From: Novacetimonas maltaceti
GTDB taxonomy: Bacteria > Pseudomonadota > Alphaproteobacteria > Acetobacterales > Acetobacteraceae
Length of the DNA: 64,000 nt
Direction of reading: 5' to 3'
NCBI RefSeq assembly: GCF_002906255.1
Contig: NZ_POTC01000007.1
Location: 1-64,000 of the forward strand
Both the position numbers and the translations under genes were made by a program. Below, piece by piece: positions 8,589 through 18,388 of this stretch; the stretch's first letter is position 1; every line of letters begins with the position of its first letter. The notes beneath the pieces are model-generated. The model searched no databases, was not told the DNA's origin, and worked only from the letters and a program-made list of their open reading frames with translations.

Positions 8589-9770
8589 TCAGATATAGGT
8601 CGCGCGGACCTGCGCATGCGCCCAGTCGAGCCACGGCACGACCGCCGCAAGGTCCGAGGATTCCACCGTCGCCCCACCCCACAGGCGCAGGCCCGGCGGC
8701 GCATCGCGGTAGCTGCCGACATCCATCGCGACACCTTCGGCCGCCAGCAGCGCGACGATTTCCCGCGCGGCCTTCGTCTGCGTTTCATGGTCCAGCGCCG
8801 TGAACCACGGCGCCACGATGCGCAGGCAGATGGCCGTGCTGGAACGATGGCGCGGCGACGTGGCAAGGAACGACGCCCAGTCGCTGCGTGCCTCCCACGC
8901 CTCGATCACGGCGAGGTTGGCGCGGCTGCGCGCGATCAGCCCCTTCAGCCCGCCGACCTGCTCCGCCCAGCGCAGGCCGTCGAGCGCGTCCTCCACACAC
9001 AGCATGGAGGGCGTGTTGATCGTATCGCCGCGGAAGATGCCCTCGATCAGGCCGTTCTTGTTCGTCAGGCGGAAAATCTTGGGCAGCGGGCGTGGCGCAG
9101 GCTGCGAGGTCAGGCGTTCGACCGCGCGCGGCGACAGGGCGAGCATGCCGTGCGCGGCCTCCCCGCCCAGCACCTTCTGCCACGACCATGTCACGACATC
9201 GAGCCTGTCCCACGGCAGGTCCATCGCGAACGCAGCCGATGTCGCGTCACAGATCACCAGCCCCTCACGTTCGGCGGGGATGGCGTCGCCATCGGCAAAA
9301 CGCGCGCCCGATGTCGTGCCGTTCCATGTCAGGACCACGTCACGCGACCAGTCCACCTCGGCAAGGTCGGGCACTTCCCCATACCCCGCCTTCAGGACGC
9401 GGGCATCGGGAAGCTGGAGCTGCGCGATGATGTCATTGGCCCATGTGGCCGAAAAGCTTTCGAATGCGAGGACATCGACCGGGCGCGGACCCAGCAGCGA
9501 CCACAGCACCATTTCCACCGCGCCCGTATCGGATGCAGGCACGATCCCCAGCCGCCAGCCCGCCGGCATGCCAAGGATGTCGCGCGAACGGGTAATCACC
9601 TCGTTCAGGCGCGCGCGCCCTTCCTTCGAACGATGCGAACGTCCCACCAGCGCCGACGACAGCGCCGCCACGGACCATCCCGGCCGCTTGGCGCAGGGGC
9701 CGGAGGAAAAGCACGGATTGAGGGGCCGTGCCGACGGCTTTTCGATCTGGATTTCGGGCAAGGAGAACAT
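8589..9770 (-). CDS. serC: Phosphoserine aminotransferase SerC
   Basis: This 393-aa PLP enzyme of class V aminotransferases converts 3-phosphohydroxypyruvate and glutamate to phosphoserine. It is the alphaproteobacterial long variant: [15 protein letters not shown] at the N-terminus, GRSHRS, and the PLP lysine K199 within [12 protein letters not shown] start at 9770 follows an upstream purine-rich stretch and matches family length. It lies 83 bp upstream of hisZ and just downstream of tRNA-Leu on the same strand. No serA or serB is in view. Confidence 0.92.
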   Translation of the reverse strand: MFSLPEIQIEKPSARPLNPCFSSGPCAKRPGWSVAALSSALVGRSHRSKEGRARLNEVITRSRDILGMPAGWRLGIVPASDTGAVEMVLWSLLGPRPVDVLAFESFSATWANDIIAQLQLPDARVLKAGYGEVPDLAEVDWSRDVVLTWNGTTSGARFADGDAIPAEREGLVICDATSAAFAMDLPWDRLDVVTWSWQKVLGGEAAHGMLALSPRAVERLTSQPAPRPLPKIFRLTNKNGLIEGIFRGDTINTPSMLCVEDALDGLRWAEQVGGLKGLIARSRANLAVIEAWEARSDWASFLATSPRHRSSTAICLRIVAPWFTALDHETQTKAAREIVALLAAEGVAMDVGSYRDAPPGLRLWGGATVESSDLAAVVPWLDWAHAQVRATYI

Positions 9771-9831
9771 CGTCCTGTTCGCAACACGGGCAAAAGGGAC
9801 AGCGCATCACGACATGGCATGATGCGCCAAC

Positions 9832-9915
9832 TGGTACGAGAGGGGGGATTCGAACCCCCATGCCTTGCGGCGGTCGATTTTGAGTCGACTACGTCTACCG
9901 TTCCGTCACTCTCGC
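9832..9915 (-). tRNA. tRNA-Leu (anticodon CAA)
   Basis: On the minus strand the stem GTCGA/TCGAC encloses loop CTCAAAA with anticodon CAA, the long variable arm and GGTTCGAATCC T-arm are present, and CCA is encoded (9834-9832). The first acceptor pair is G1-U72 rather than G-C. Total 84 nt with CCA. Confidence 0.95.
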
Positions 9916-9990
9916 ATGCTGGCCTGCTTAACAGTAAAACAGGGCCGGTGGCAATTCATCGCGCACCGCGCAGACAGCGCGGCGCACATA

Positions 9991-10935
9991 TCATATCCCG
10001 GGCGCAGCCTCCAGTCCCAGCATCAGGGCGATATTCTGGATCGCTGCCCCCGATGCCCCCTTGCCCAGGTTGTCCAGCCGCGCGGTCAGCACCGCCTGGC
10101 GATGTGCCTCGTTCACATGCACGCGCAGTTCCATCCGGTCGGTCCCCGCCAGCGTATCGGCGCACAGGCTGTTGCAGGCTTCCGGCACGCTGATGCGGTC
10201 GGACCCACGGTAATGCGCCACCAGCGCCGCATGCAGGTCCGCGCCGCGCACATTATGGCCCAGCAGGTCGAGGTGCAGCGGGATGGACACGATCATGCCC
10301 TGCGGGAAATGCCCGACCGAGGGGACGAACACCGGCACGCGCGACAGGCCGGAATAGACCTGCGCCTCCGGCAGGTGCTTGTGCTGCAACGCCAGTCCAT
10401 ACAGTTCGAACGCCGGGCCGCCATCGCGCTCGTGCGCCTCGATCATGGTCCGTCCCCCGCCGCTATAGCCGCTGACCGCATTGACGGTAATGGGGTAATC
10501 CGCAGGCACCAGACCCGCCGCGACCAGCGGGTGCAGCAGCCCGATGATGCCCGTGGGATAACAGCCCGGATTGGCGACGCGCGGGGCGGTGCGGATGGCC
10601 TGCGCCTGCTGCGCGCGCATTTCGGGGAAGCCATAGACCCATCCGGGCGCCGTGCGGAACGCCGTGCTGGCGTCGAGGACGCGCGGCGCATGCTGTCCCT
10701 GCGCCGCGAGTTCATCGACCATCGCCACCGCATCGCGCGCGGCCGCATCGGGCAGGCACAGCACCACGAGGTCCACCGCAGACATCAGGTCGCGCCGGGC
10801 GTCGGGGTCCTTGCGTCGCGCGGCGTCAATGGAGCGCACATCCACCGGCAGCCCCTCAAGGCGCGCGCGGATCCCCAGGCCGGTCGTGCCTGCTTCCCCG
10901 TCAATGAATACCGATGGCCGTGCGTGCGTGTTCAT
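9991..10935 (-). CDS. argC: N-acetyl-gamma-glutamyl-phosphate reductase ArgC (type 2)
   Basis: This 314-aa NADPH-dependent reductase forms N-acetylglutamate semialdehyde in arginine synthesis. It is the short type-2 form: FIDGEAGTTGLGIRARL replaces the usual dinucleotide loop, the catalytic cysteine is in ANPGCYPTG, and HFPQGM is present. I use ATG 10935 (AGGG just upstream); an upstream TTG at 10953 would add six residues but has no better ribosome site. It is divergent from mazG, 93 bp away. Confidence 0.92.
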   Translation of the reverse strand: MNTHARPSVFIDGEAGTTGLGIRARLEGLPVDVRSIDAARRKDPDARRDLMSAVDLVVLCLPDAAARDAVAMVDELAAQGQHAPRVLDASTAFRTAPGWVYGFPEMRAQQAQAIRTAPRVANPGCYPTGIIGLLHPLVAAGLVPADYPITVNAVSGYSGGGRTMIEAHERDGGPAFELYGLALQHKHLPEAQVYSGLSRVPVFVPSVGHFPQGMIVSIPLHLDLLGHNVRGADLHAALVAHYRGSDRISVPEACNSLCADTLAGTDRMELRVHVNEAHRQAVLTARLDNLGKGASGAAIQNIALMLGLEAAPGI

Positions 10936-11028
10936 ATCCCTGTTTCCCGGCAAGATCCGTCCGACATTGCGTGGACTGGCGGACTATACAATCATCACCC
11001 GCCGCCGCAACCACAACAGGAGCGCCCG

Positions 11029-11874
11029 ATGCCCGACACCCCGACATCCCCTGCCACATCCCCCATCCCGCCCATGGCCACGACCAATACGCCCGAGGCA
11101 CGGCAGGCGCTTGGCAGGCTGCTCGACATCATGGCGCGCCTGCGCGATCCCGTGACGGGATGCCCGTGGGACCGGGAGCAGGATTTCGCCACCATCGCCC
11201 CCTATGCGATCGAGGAAGCGTATGAAGTGGCCGACACCATCGCGCGGCAGGACTGGGACAGCCTGCCCGACGAACTGGGCGACCTGCTGCTGCAGGTGGT
11301 CTATCACGCGCAGATGGCGGCAGAGGCCGGGATGTTCGACTTCGCCACCATCGCGCGCATGATCGGGGACAAGATGGTACGCCGCCATCCCCATGTCTTT
11401 AGCAATGCAACGCTGGCGCAGGGCCAGTGGGAGGACGGCAAGGAGCGCGAACGCGCCGCGCGTGACCGGCGGGGGACGCTCGATGACGTGCCGGTCGGCC
11501 TGCCTGCCCTGCTGCGCGCGCGCAAGCTGTCGGCACGTGCGGCGCGCGTCGGCTTCGACTGGGACAATGCCGCCGATGTCATGGACAAGGTGGACGAGGA
11601 AGTGGCCGAACTGAAGGCTGAACTCGACAGCGGGGACAGGGCGCGGATGCAGGACGAACTGGGCGATGTGCTGTTCACGCTCGCGACGCTGGCACGCAAG
11701 CTCGACCTCGACCCCGAAGCCTGCCTGCGTCAGGCCAACGCCAAGTTCACCCGCCGTTTCACGGAAATGGAGCATGACCTCGCCGATCGCGGACTGGCCC
11801 TGCGTGATGTCGATGTCGGCGTGATGGAAGAAGGCTGGCAGGTGGTAAAACGGCGCGAACGCGGGGAGATCTGA
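11029..11874 (+). CDS. mazG: Nucleoside triphosphate pyrophosphohydrolase MazG
   Basis: This 281-aa house-cleaning enzyme hydrolyses non-canonical NTPs to NMP and pyrophosphate. Two tandem MazG domains are visible: the first with CPWDREQDF, EEAYEVADTI and DELGDLLLQVV, the second with EEVAELKAEL and DELGDVLFTLATLAR. The acidic EExxE/ExxD residues bind Mg2+. The start at 11029 follows ACAGGAG. Its 3' end has no conventional terminator, but the short repeat copy B begins seven bases after the stop. Confidence 0.93.
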   Translation: MPDTPTSPATSPIPPMATTNTPEARQALGRLLDIMARLRDPVTGCPWDREQDFATIAPYAIEEAYEVADTIARQDWDSLPDELGDLLLQVVYHAQMAAEAGMFDFATIARMIGDKMVRRHPHVFSNATLAQGQWEDGKERERAARDRRGTLDDVPVGLPALLRARKLSARAARVGFDWDNAADVMDKVDEEVAELKAELDSGDRARMQDELGDVLFTLATLARKLDLDPEACLRQANAKFTRRFTEMEHDLADRGLALRDVDVGVMEEGWQVVKRRERGEI

Positions 11875-11880
11875 AAAATC

Positions 11881-11916
11881 AGAAGTTTTTGGTGAAGCTT
11901 TTTCCCAAAAACTTCT
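11881..11916 (+). repeat. Structured repeat, copy B (collapsed form)
   Basis: AGAAGTTTTTGG (11881-11892) and CCAAAAACTTCT (11905-11916) are perfect reverse complements around a 12-nt remnant of hairpin 1 (TGAAGCTTTTTC). Hairpin 2 is absent. The arms differ from the consensus by a matched A-to-G / T-to-C pair, which keeps the stem intact. It sits between convergent mazG (7 bp) and the IMPase-like gene (13 bp). Confidence 0.8.
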
Positions 11917-11928
11917 ATCCGTCTGTTT

Positions 11929-12768
11929 TCAACCCGGTGTGCTGAACAGCAGGTCACGCAGGGCCTGCCAGCCCGCACGGTCCGGGGCATAGAGCAGGCC
12001 GCCATCGCGATCCGTCACGCGGTAGGGGGAGCCATCAAAATGCGCGGAATATCCCCCGGCCTCCTGATGGATCAGCCATCCCGCCAGATGGTCCCATGGC
12101 AGGGTGCGGTTGAACAGCAGGAAATGGCATTTCCCATCGACCAGCATCAGGTATTCATGCGCGGCACAGCGGAAATCCCACGACCCCATCACACGCGGCA
12201 GGTTGCGTGTCACGGTATCGCGCAGGTCCGGCGCAAGGTAGCGCCATGAGGCATTGCCCGACATCTGCTGCGGCGGCGTGGACGGGGCCACACGCATCGC
12301 CCGCCGTCCCCCATCGCGGTCATGCAGCCATGCCCCCTGCCCCCGCGCCGCCACCGCCGCGATATCGCAGACCGGGTCGAGGATGACGCCCCCCACGACT
12401 TCGCCATGCGCCACGGCAGACACCATGACGCCAAACAGTGGCACACCGGCAGCATAATTGGCGGTGCCGTCGATCGGGTCGATCACGAAGGCCAACTCCG
12501 CCATCCCCAGTCCGGACAGCAGCGCAGGGTTGGCGGCGACGGCTTCCTCCCCCACCACCAGCGCATCAGGATACAGGTCGCGCAGGGCACGGGTGATGGC
12601 GCGTTCCGCGGCCTCATCCGCCGCCGTCACGACATCAAGCGCGGAGGTCTTGGCACGGATGTCCGCATGGTCCAGGCGCCGGAACCGCGACATGACCTCG
12701 CTGCGCGCGGCATCGCGCATCAGGCCGAGGACCGTTTCCATGTCCGCAATGCCAATCCGGTCCGCCAT
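11929..12768 (-). CDS. Inositol-monophosphatase-family phosphatase (HisN or SuhB-like)
   Basis: This 279-aa Mg2+-dependent phosphatase has the family motifs GEEAVAAN (metal-binding Glu) and DPIDGTANYAAG (metal-binding Asp residues). The C-terminal part reads WDHLAGWLIHQEAGGYSAHF, the usual third metal-binding region. Candidates are inositol monophosphatase, histidinol-phosphatase HisN or 3'-phosphoadenosine phosphatase; the sequence does not decide. Start at 12768 is preferred because GGGAGGAACGGGAA lies directly upstream, while the longer frame to 12858 adds an unlikely sequence. Repeat copy C lies upstream of it, between this gene and hflX. Confidence 0.85.
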   Translation of the reverse strand: MADRIGIADMETVLGLMRDAARSEVMSRFRRLDHADIRAKTSALDVVTAADEAAERAITRALRDLYPDALVVGEEAVAANPALLSGLGMAELAFVIDPIDGTANYAAGVPLFGVMVSAVAHGEVVGGVILDPVCDIAAVAARGQGAWLHDRDGGRRAMRVAPSTPPQQMSGNASWRYLAPDLRDTVTRNLPRVMGSWDFRCAAHEYLMLVDGKCHFLLFNRTLPWDHLAGWLIHQEAGGYSAHFDGSPYRVTDRDGGLLYAPDRAGWQALRDLLFSTPG

Positions 12769-12894
12769 TTCCCGTTCCTCCCTGCCCTGCATGCCATGAC
12801 CATGCACAGGACAGCCATGGCCCCGCCACGGCCCAAACGCCACCCCCATGCCGGTCACACAACAGTCATCGAAAGGGGAGCCGTTTCAAAAATC

Positions 12895-12974
12895 AAAAGT
12901 TTTTGGTGAAGCTTTTTTCAAAAGGCTTCAAAGAACATCGCCTTTTTGAAAAAAGGCGACACCCAAAAACTTTT
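12895..12974 (+). repeat. Structured repeat, copy C (full length)
   Basis: AAAAGTTTTTGG at 12895-12906 and CCAAAAACTTTT at 12963-12974 with both inner hairpins. Hairpin 1 has one substitution (AAAAGGCTTC for AAAAAGCTTC) and hairpin 2 starts ATCGCC rather than GTCGCC, so it has begun to drift. It lies 39 bp downstream of the hflX stop and upstream of the IMPase-like gene, both on the minus strand. Confidence 0.88.
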
Positions 12975-13012
12975 ATAACTTTAATATCAATATGTTACTT
13001 GAACGCAATCTC

Positions 13013-14299
13013 TCAACTGTCCAGACAGGTGACGCCAGCGGCATGCTGCATCTCGAACCGCGCACGATTGGCAGGCGACAGGCGCACGCGCATGTCCACC
13101 GCGTCCTCATGGTCCGTGCGCTCGATCACCTCGCCATGTTCATACAGCCACGCCATCGCCGCGCCATCGGCGGGCGGCACACGGTAATGCACCAGTTCCA
13201 TCGCATGCGTCAGGCGTTCATCAATGGCGGCAAGCAGGTCAGGCAGGCCATCGCCGGTCATCGCGGAAATGACGATCGCGCCAGGACGCGCGCCCACCGC
13301 CTCGCGCCCGCCCATCAGGTCGGCCTTGTTCAGCACCTCGATCACCCGCGACTGCCAGTCGGGTTCGATCGTGCCGCTGTGGGCCATGCCCTCAAGCACC
13401 TCGATCACATCGGCGCGCTGGGCCGCCGTTTCGGGGTGGGAGGCATCGCGCACATGCAGGATGATGTCGGCCTCCGCCACCTCCTCGAGCGTCGCGCGGA
13501 AGGCGGCGATCAGTTCGGTCGGCAGGTCGCTGATGAAGCCCACCGTATCCGACAGGATGATCTGGCGTCCCGACGGCAGGCGGATGCCGCGCATCGTGGG
13601 ATCAAGGGTCGCGAACAACTGGTCCTGCGCATACACGCTGGCCCCGGTAAGCGCGTTGAACAGCGTGGACTTGCCCGCATTGGTGTAGCCGACAAGGGCG
13701 ACGACAGGGAACGGCACGCGCTTGCGCGCCTGACGGTGCAGGCCGCGCGTGCGGCGCACCTGCTCGAGTTCACGCTTGAGGCGCACGATACGGTCGCCGA
13801 TCATGCGGCGGTCGGCCTCGATCTGTGTTTCGCCCGGTCCGCCGAGGAAGCCGAAGCCACCGCGCTGGCGTTCCAGATGGGTCCATGTGCGCACGAGGCG
13901 GCTGCGCTGGTATTCCAGATGCGCAAGTTCGACCTGAAGCGAGCCTTCCTTCGTCGCGGCGCGTTCGCCGAAGATGTCGAGGATCAGCGCCGTCCGGTCG
14001 ATGACCTTGCAGCCAAGCGCGCGTTCAAGGTTGCGCTGCTGCACCGGGGTCAGGCGGGAATCGATGATGACGACGGTAATGTTGTCCGCCCGCACGGTCG
14101 CATGCAGCGACTCGACCTGCCCACTGCCCAGCAGGGTGGCGGGCCGGCGCGTGCGCAGCAGCAGCACCGCCTTGCAGATGATGACCAGCCCGATGGAAGC
14201 GGCAAGTCACACGGCCTCTTCCAGCCGGGCTTCGGCGGCGCGGCTTTCATCCTGCCGGTCGGGACGTTCCCATGGCAGGATGACGGCGGCGCGCGTCAT
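13013..14299 (-). pseudogene. hflX: GTPase HflX, interrupted by in-frame TGA at codon 31
   Basis: HflX is a ribosome-associated GTPase that splits stalled ribosomes after stress. The full reading frame from ATG 14299 would be about 428 residues, the usual family size. It opens MTRAAVILPWERPDRQDES and reaches EEAV, then meets TGA at 14209-14207, and continues in the same frame LAASIGLVIICKAVLLLR. Homologues normally have a residue such as Gly here, so a single GGA-to-TGA change is the simplest explanation. Downstream everything is intact: GYTNAGKSTLFN (Walker A), DTVGFISDLP, and NKAD. A restart at GTG 14167 would give 384 aa lacking the first 44 residues. It follows hfq by 20 bp. It could be a real pseudogene, a read-through or restart product, or a sequencing error. 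Confidence 0.75.
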
Positions 14300-14319
14300 G
14301 ACCGGTCCGGGCGCCGATG

Positions 14320-14604
14320 TCACAGGAATTCGCCGCTACCGGCCATGGGGGCGGCATCCTCGCCCTCGGCGGCGGGGGGTTCGAACAGGGTGACGGTACT
14401 TGCCGGCATCACCGTGCTGATCGCGTGCTTGTAGACCAACTGCGTATGCCCATCACGGCGCAGCAGGACGGAGAAATTGTCGAACCATGTGATGATTCCC
14501 TGCAGCTTTACGCCATTCACAAGGAAAATCGTAACAGGGGTCTTGGATCGACGGACGTGGTTCAGGAAGACATCCTGAACATTCTGCGAAGGGTCTTTTG
14601 CCAC
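14320..14604 (-). CDS. hfq: RNA chaperone Hfq
   Basis: This 94-aa Sm-like hexameric RNA chaperone promotes sRNA-mRNA pairing. Sm1 ([20 protein letters not shown]) and Sm2 ([11 protein letters not shown]) motifs are intact. The start codon is GTG at 14604 with AAGG upstream. A short acidic tail follows the core. It lies between ntrX (129 bp) and hflX (20 bp), the standard alphaproteobacterial order. Confidence 0.96.
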   Translation of the reverse strand: MAKDPSQNVQDVFLNHVRRSKTPVTIFLVNGVKLQGIITWFDNFSVLLRRDGHTQLVYKHAISTVMPASTVTLFEPPAAEGEDAAPMAGSGEFL

Positions 14605-14733
14605 GGCTGGGCCTTACTTTGTTGCTGTTGGGCGGTTCACACAACATGGGCGCACCCATGTCCGTGCTACGGCGTTGCCACCGTCCGTATCACGGTTCAT
14701 TGTTTAGCAGGCCTGCGATCATGGGGCAAAATC

Positions 14734-16125
14734 TCAGGCAGGGTTACGGTCTTCCGATGTCACGCCAAGCTGCTTGAGCTTGCGGTGCAGGGCGCTGCGT
14801 TCCATCCCCACGAAACCGGCCGTACGGCTGATGTTGCCGCCAAAACGCAACAACTGCGCCTGCAGGTACTGGGTCTCGAACAGGTCGCGCGCCTCCCGCA
14901 GGGGCAGGCCCATCACATCCTCGTCGGAATCGAATTTCAGCAGCGCGGGCGCGCCATCGCCCACCCCCGACGGCAGCATGTCCGCGCGGATCGGGTCGGT
15001 CCCGTTGCCCGGCATCATGATCAGCAGGCGTTCCATCAGGTTGCGCAGTTCGCGCACGTTGCCCGGCCATTCGTAATTCTGCAGCGCCGCGATCGCGTCA
15101 CCCGACAGTTCGCGCAGCGGCAGGCCCGCATTTTCCGCGGCCCGGCGCAGGAACAGGCGCGCAAGGTCGGGAATGTCCTCGCGCCGTTCACGCAGGCCCG
15201 GCACGCGCAGCGGCACGACGGCAAGGCGGTAGTACAGGTCCTCGCGGAAGCGGCCGGCGGAAATCTCGGCCTGCAGGTCGCGATTCGTCGTCGCAAGGAC
15301 GCGCACGTCCACCTTCACCCGGCGTGATCCCCCCAGACGCTCGAACGTCTGGTCCTGCAGGGCGCGCACGATCTTGCCCTGTGTCTCCAGCGGCATGTCC
15401 GAGACCTCGTCGAGCACCAGCGTCCCGCCATGGGCACGCTCCAGCACGCCGGTACGACGCCCCGCGCCATCCTCGGTTCCTTCGATGCCGAACAATTCCT
15501 CCTCGAAGCGGCCCGGCGCAAGCGTGGCGCAGTTCAGGACGATGAACGGCCCCTCCGCACGGCGCGAACTGGCATGGATCATGCGCGCGGCAACTTCCTT
15601 GCCCGCGCCCGCAGCGCCGGAAATCAGCACCCGCGACCCGGTGGGCGCCACGCGGTCGATCTGGTTGCGCACCGCGACGATCGCGGCACTGCGCCCGTCG
15701 AGCATCGCCTCCGACCCCGCGCGCAGGCGCAGTTCCGCGTTTTCACGCGCAAGGCGCGACGCCTCCAGCGCGCGACGCACCACGACAAGCAGGCGGTCCG
15801 ACTGGAAAGGCTTTTCGATAAAGTCGTACGCCCCGTGCTGGAGCGCCGCAACGGCGGTCTCGATCGTGCCATGACCCGAGATCATGACAACCGGCACGGA
15901 GGGTTCTTCCTTGTGGAAGACATTGAGGATCCCCAGCCCGTCAAGGCGTGATCCCTGCAGCCACACATCGAGGATGACAAGCGACGGGCGACGTTCGCGA
16001 AAGGCGCTGATGGCGGAATCGGCATCGCCTGCCAGCCGTGTCTCGTATCCCTCGTCGCTCAGGATTCCCTCGATAAGCAGCCTTATGTCAGGCTCGTCAT
16101 CGACGATCAGGATTTCATGTCCCAT
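14734..16125 (-). CDS. ntrX: Response regulator NtrX
   Basis: This 463-aa two-component regulator is partner of NtrY. It has a receiver domain with phospho-acceptor D53, a central AAA+ domain with a modified Walker A GAAGAGKE (170-177), and a Fis-type helix-turn-helix (RTAGFVGMERSALHRKL). The sigma-54 contact motif GAFTGA is absent; the corresponding segment reads FGIEGTEDGAGRRTG. Loss of GAFTGA is usual in alphaproteobacterial NtrX, which acts with sigma-70. The start overlaps the ntrY stop by 11 bp, indicating translational coupling. The NtrYX pair responds to nitrogen and redox or envelope signals in relatives. Confidence 0.93.
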   Translation of the reverse strand: MGHEILIVDDEPDIRLLIEGILSDEGYETRLAGDADSAISAFRERRPSLVILDVWLQGSRLDGLGILNVFHKEEPSVPVVMISGHGTIETAVAALQHGAYDFIEKPFQSDRLLVVVRRALEASRLARENAELRLRAGSEAMLDGRSAAIVAVRNQIDRVAPTGSRVLISGAAGAGKEVAARMIHASSRRAEGPFIVLNCATLAPGRFEEELFGIEGTEDGAGRRTGVLERAHGGTLVLDEVSDMPLETQGKIVRALQDQTFERLGGSRRVKVDVRVLATTNRDLQAEISAGRFREDLYYRLAVVPLRVPGLRERREDIPDLARLFLRRAAENAGLPLRELSGDAIAALQNYEWPGNVRELRNLMERLLIMMPGNGTDPIRADMLPSGVGDGAPALLKFDSDEDVMGLPLREARDLFETQYLQAQLLRFGGNISRTAGFVGMERSALHRKLKQLGVTSEDRNPA

Positions 16126-18385
16126 GGTCGTCCTTTATCGGCAAAATCAACGTCGAAACAGCTCCCCTACCTTCGGGACAATCTTCTAGACCTACACTGC
16201 CCCCATGGTCTTCCAGAATCTTCTTGACGATTGCAAGACCCAGACCCGTGCCCTTGGGCTTGTGCGTCACATAGGGCTCCGTCAGGCGGGTGCGGTCTTC
16301 CACCGGCAACCCGATCCCGTCATCCGCAACCGACAGGCGCACGACGCCATGCCCGCATGACAGGTCAAGGCGGATCGTCCCGGCAATGCCATCGTCGCCA
16401 TGCGCAGCATCCCCTTCTTTGGGGCGCATGGCAATGGCGTCGGCGGCATTCTGCAGAAGGTTTGTCAGCGCCTGCCCGATCAGGCGACGGTCGCATTCGA
16501 CCATCGGCCCGCGATCCGGCAGGTTGACCACGTAACGGATTTCGGGATGCGCGCTGCGTTGCAGGATCAGGGTCTCGCGGATGATACGCGAAAAATCCTC
16601 GTCGCGCATCACCGGCTGGGGCATGCGTGCGAACGCGGAAAATTCATCGACCATGCGCCCGATATCGCCCACATGGCGCACGATCGTGTCCACACATTGC
16701 GAAAATGTGTCCGGGTCGGAGGAGATTTCACGCAGGAACCGCCGCTTCAGCCGCTCCGCCGCCAGCTGGATCGGGGTCAGCGGATTCTTGATCTCGTGCG
16801 CGATGCGACGCGCCACGTCCGCCCACGCCGCCTTGCGCTGCGCCACCTGCAGCGCCGTGATGTCGTCGAACGTCACGACATAGCCGTCGGCCACGTCGCC
16901 GGTCACGCTGCTCTGAATTTCCGCGCCGATACGTACCAGCAGCGTGCACGAACGCGTGCCCGCGACCACATGCACCTCATCGGTCAGTTCGCGGTTCACG
17001 CCGCGCGCCACCTGTTCCAGCATGGGCGCGAATTCCGGCACCACATCCACCAGCCGCCCCCCCACCGCGTCATTGAGGTCACGGTGGAGCAGCACGCTGG
17101 CCGCGCGGTTGGGCAGTTCGATGACCTGATGGGAATCGAGCCCGATCACCCCCGCCGACACCCCCGACAGCACGGCCTCGGTAAAGCGGCGGCGCTCGTT
17201 GATCTGGGTGGAGGCGTTCATCAGTTCGGTGCGCTGGGTCGAAAGCTGGTCGGTCATGCGGTTAAACGCGCGTGACAGGCTGGAGACCTCGTCATCGCCA
17301 TCGCCTTCGGGCACGCGTGAGGCGAGGTCGCCGCGGCTGACCCGTTCGGACGCCAGGATCAGCAGGCTGAGCGGACGCACGATCTGTGTCGCCAGCACCA
17401 GCCCGATCAGGATGGCCGCCCCCAGCACGAGGATCGCGACAAGCGCGAAGATCAGCACGAAGGTGAACTGGATCTTCGCGCGGTTGCGGTTGAGGCGCTG
17501 GTAATCGCTGACCACGCTTTCGGTCTTGCGCATGTGGCCAAGGATGTCGGGGTCCACCGGGCGGGAGATCATCAGCATCAGCGGCGGCGTATCACCAAGG
17601 GAGATGACCGCGCGCACCGTCTTTTCATCCGGGGAATCGAGGATGGCGATATCGTTGGTCCGCGCCATCAGCGTCGCGGCTGGCGGCGGCAGGTCCTGGC
17701 GGTATCCCGAATGTCCCATCAGCCCGCCGGAGGCGACGACGGTATTGGTGATCGGGTCATAGATGACCGCCATGTTCAGCCCGCGCAGCGTCGCCTGCGA
17801 ATCCAGGATCTGCCCCAGCGCGTCGGGATCGCGCATCAGGTCGGTCCCGTTGCCGAGCAGCCCGCTCTGCGCGCTGACGAGGTAGTTGGCGAGCGAGAAC
17901 GCCTCCGTGCGGATATTGGCGTTATGTTCCTGCAGGTATCCGCGCGATGCCTCCAGCGCCTCGTTCAGGGCGGTGTTGACGCGGTCGCTGAACCAGATCT
18001 GGATGCCGTAGTGGAAGAAGATCGCCGCGAACACGCCCACAACGATGGTCGGCGCGACCGCGACAATGCCAAACAGCGTCATCAGCCGCACATGCAGCCG
18101 CGCGCCAGCCAGCCCGCTGCGCCGTTCGGCCAGCATCCGCCCCACCTGTTCCGTCAGCGCGGTTGCCAGCAGCAGCAGCACGAGGAAATTGAGGATGAAG
18201 ATCAGCGCCTCGATCTGCGGGTGGCGCGCAAGCGACATCCCCCCCGACAGCACGACGAACGTCGCAACCCCGAGGCACAGCGCCAGCAGCACCAGCAGGA
18301 GCGAGACATTGCGCCGCACCAGCAGGTCCAGCCCGCGCCGCACCAGCCCATGCGCGCCATTGAGGTCGCCACCCGTTCCCGACAT
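16115..18385 (-). CDS. ntrY: Sensor histidine kinase NtrY
   Basis: This 756-aa membrane sensor kinase has several N-terminal transmembrane helices (e.g. NVSLLLVLLALCLGVATFVV), a periplasmic loop, another helix (FTFVLIFALVAILVLGAAIL), then HAMP, PAS and kinase domains. The H-box is RRIAHEIKNPLTPIQLAAERL-like, with the phospho-acceptor His in AHEIKNPL, and the G-box is GTGLGLAIVKKILEDHGG. It phosphorylates NtrX. It starts 3 bp after ntrC ends, so ntrC and ntrY are tightly linked. Confidence 0.94.
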   Translation of the reverse strand: MSGTGGDLNGAHGLVRRGLDLLVRRNVSLLLVLLALCLGVATFVVLSGGMSLARHPQIEALIFILNFLVLLLLATALTEQVGRMLAERRSGLAGARLHVRLMTLFGIVAVAPTIVVGVFAAIFFHYGIQIWFSDRVNTALNEALEASRGYLQEHNANIRTEAFSLANYLVSAQSGLLGNGTDLMRDPDALGQILDSQATLRGLNMAVIYDPITNTVVASGGLMGHSGYRQDLPPPAATLMARTNDIAILDSPDEKTVRAVISLGDTPPLMLMISRPVDPDILGHMRKTESVVSDYQRLNRNRAKIQFTFVLIFALVAILVLGAAILIGLVLATQIVRPLSLLILASERVSRGDLASRVPEGDGDDEVSSLSRAFNRMTDQLSTQRTELMNASTQINERRRFTEAVLSGVSAGVIGLDSHQVIELPNRAASVLLHRDLNDAVGGRLVDVVPEFAPMLEQVARGVNRELTDEVHVVAGTRSCTLLVRIGAEIQSSVTGDVADGYVVTFDDITALQVAQRKAAWADVARRIAHEIKNPLTPIQLAAERLKRRFLREISSDPDTFSQCVDTIVRHVGDIGRMVDEFSAFARMPQPVMRDEDFSRIIRETLILQRSAHPEIRYVVNLPDRGPMVECDRRLIGQALTNLLQNAADAIAMRPKEGDAAHGDDGIAGTIRLDLSCGHGVVRLSVADDGIGLPVEDRTRLTEPYVTHKPKGTGLGLAIVKKILEDHGGSVGLEDCPEGRGAVSTLILPIKDDHGT

Positions 18386-18388
18386 GGG

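Noticed and set aside
9832-9915. G1-U72 pair in tRNA-Leu as sign of a pseudo-tRNA
   Set aside because: All other stems, loops, anticodon and CCA are normal, so a functional tRNA is far more likely.
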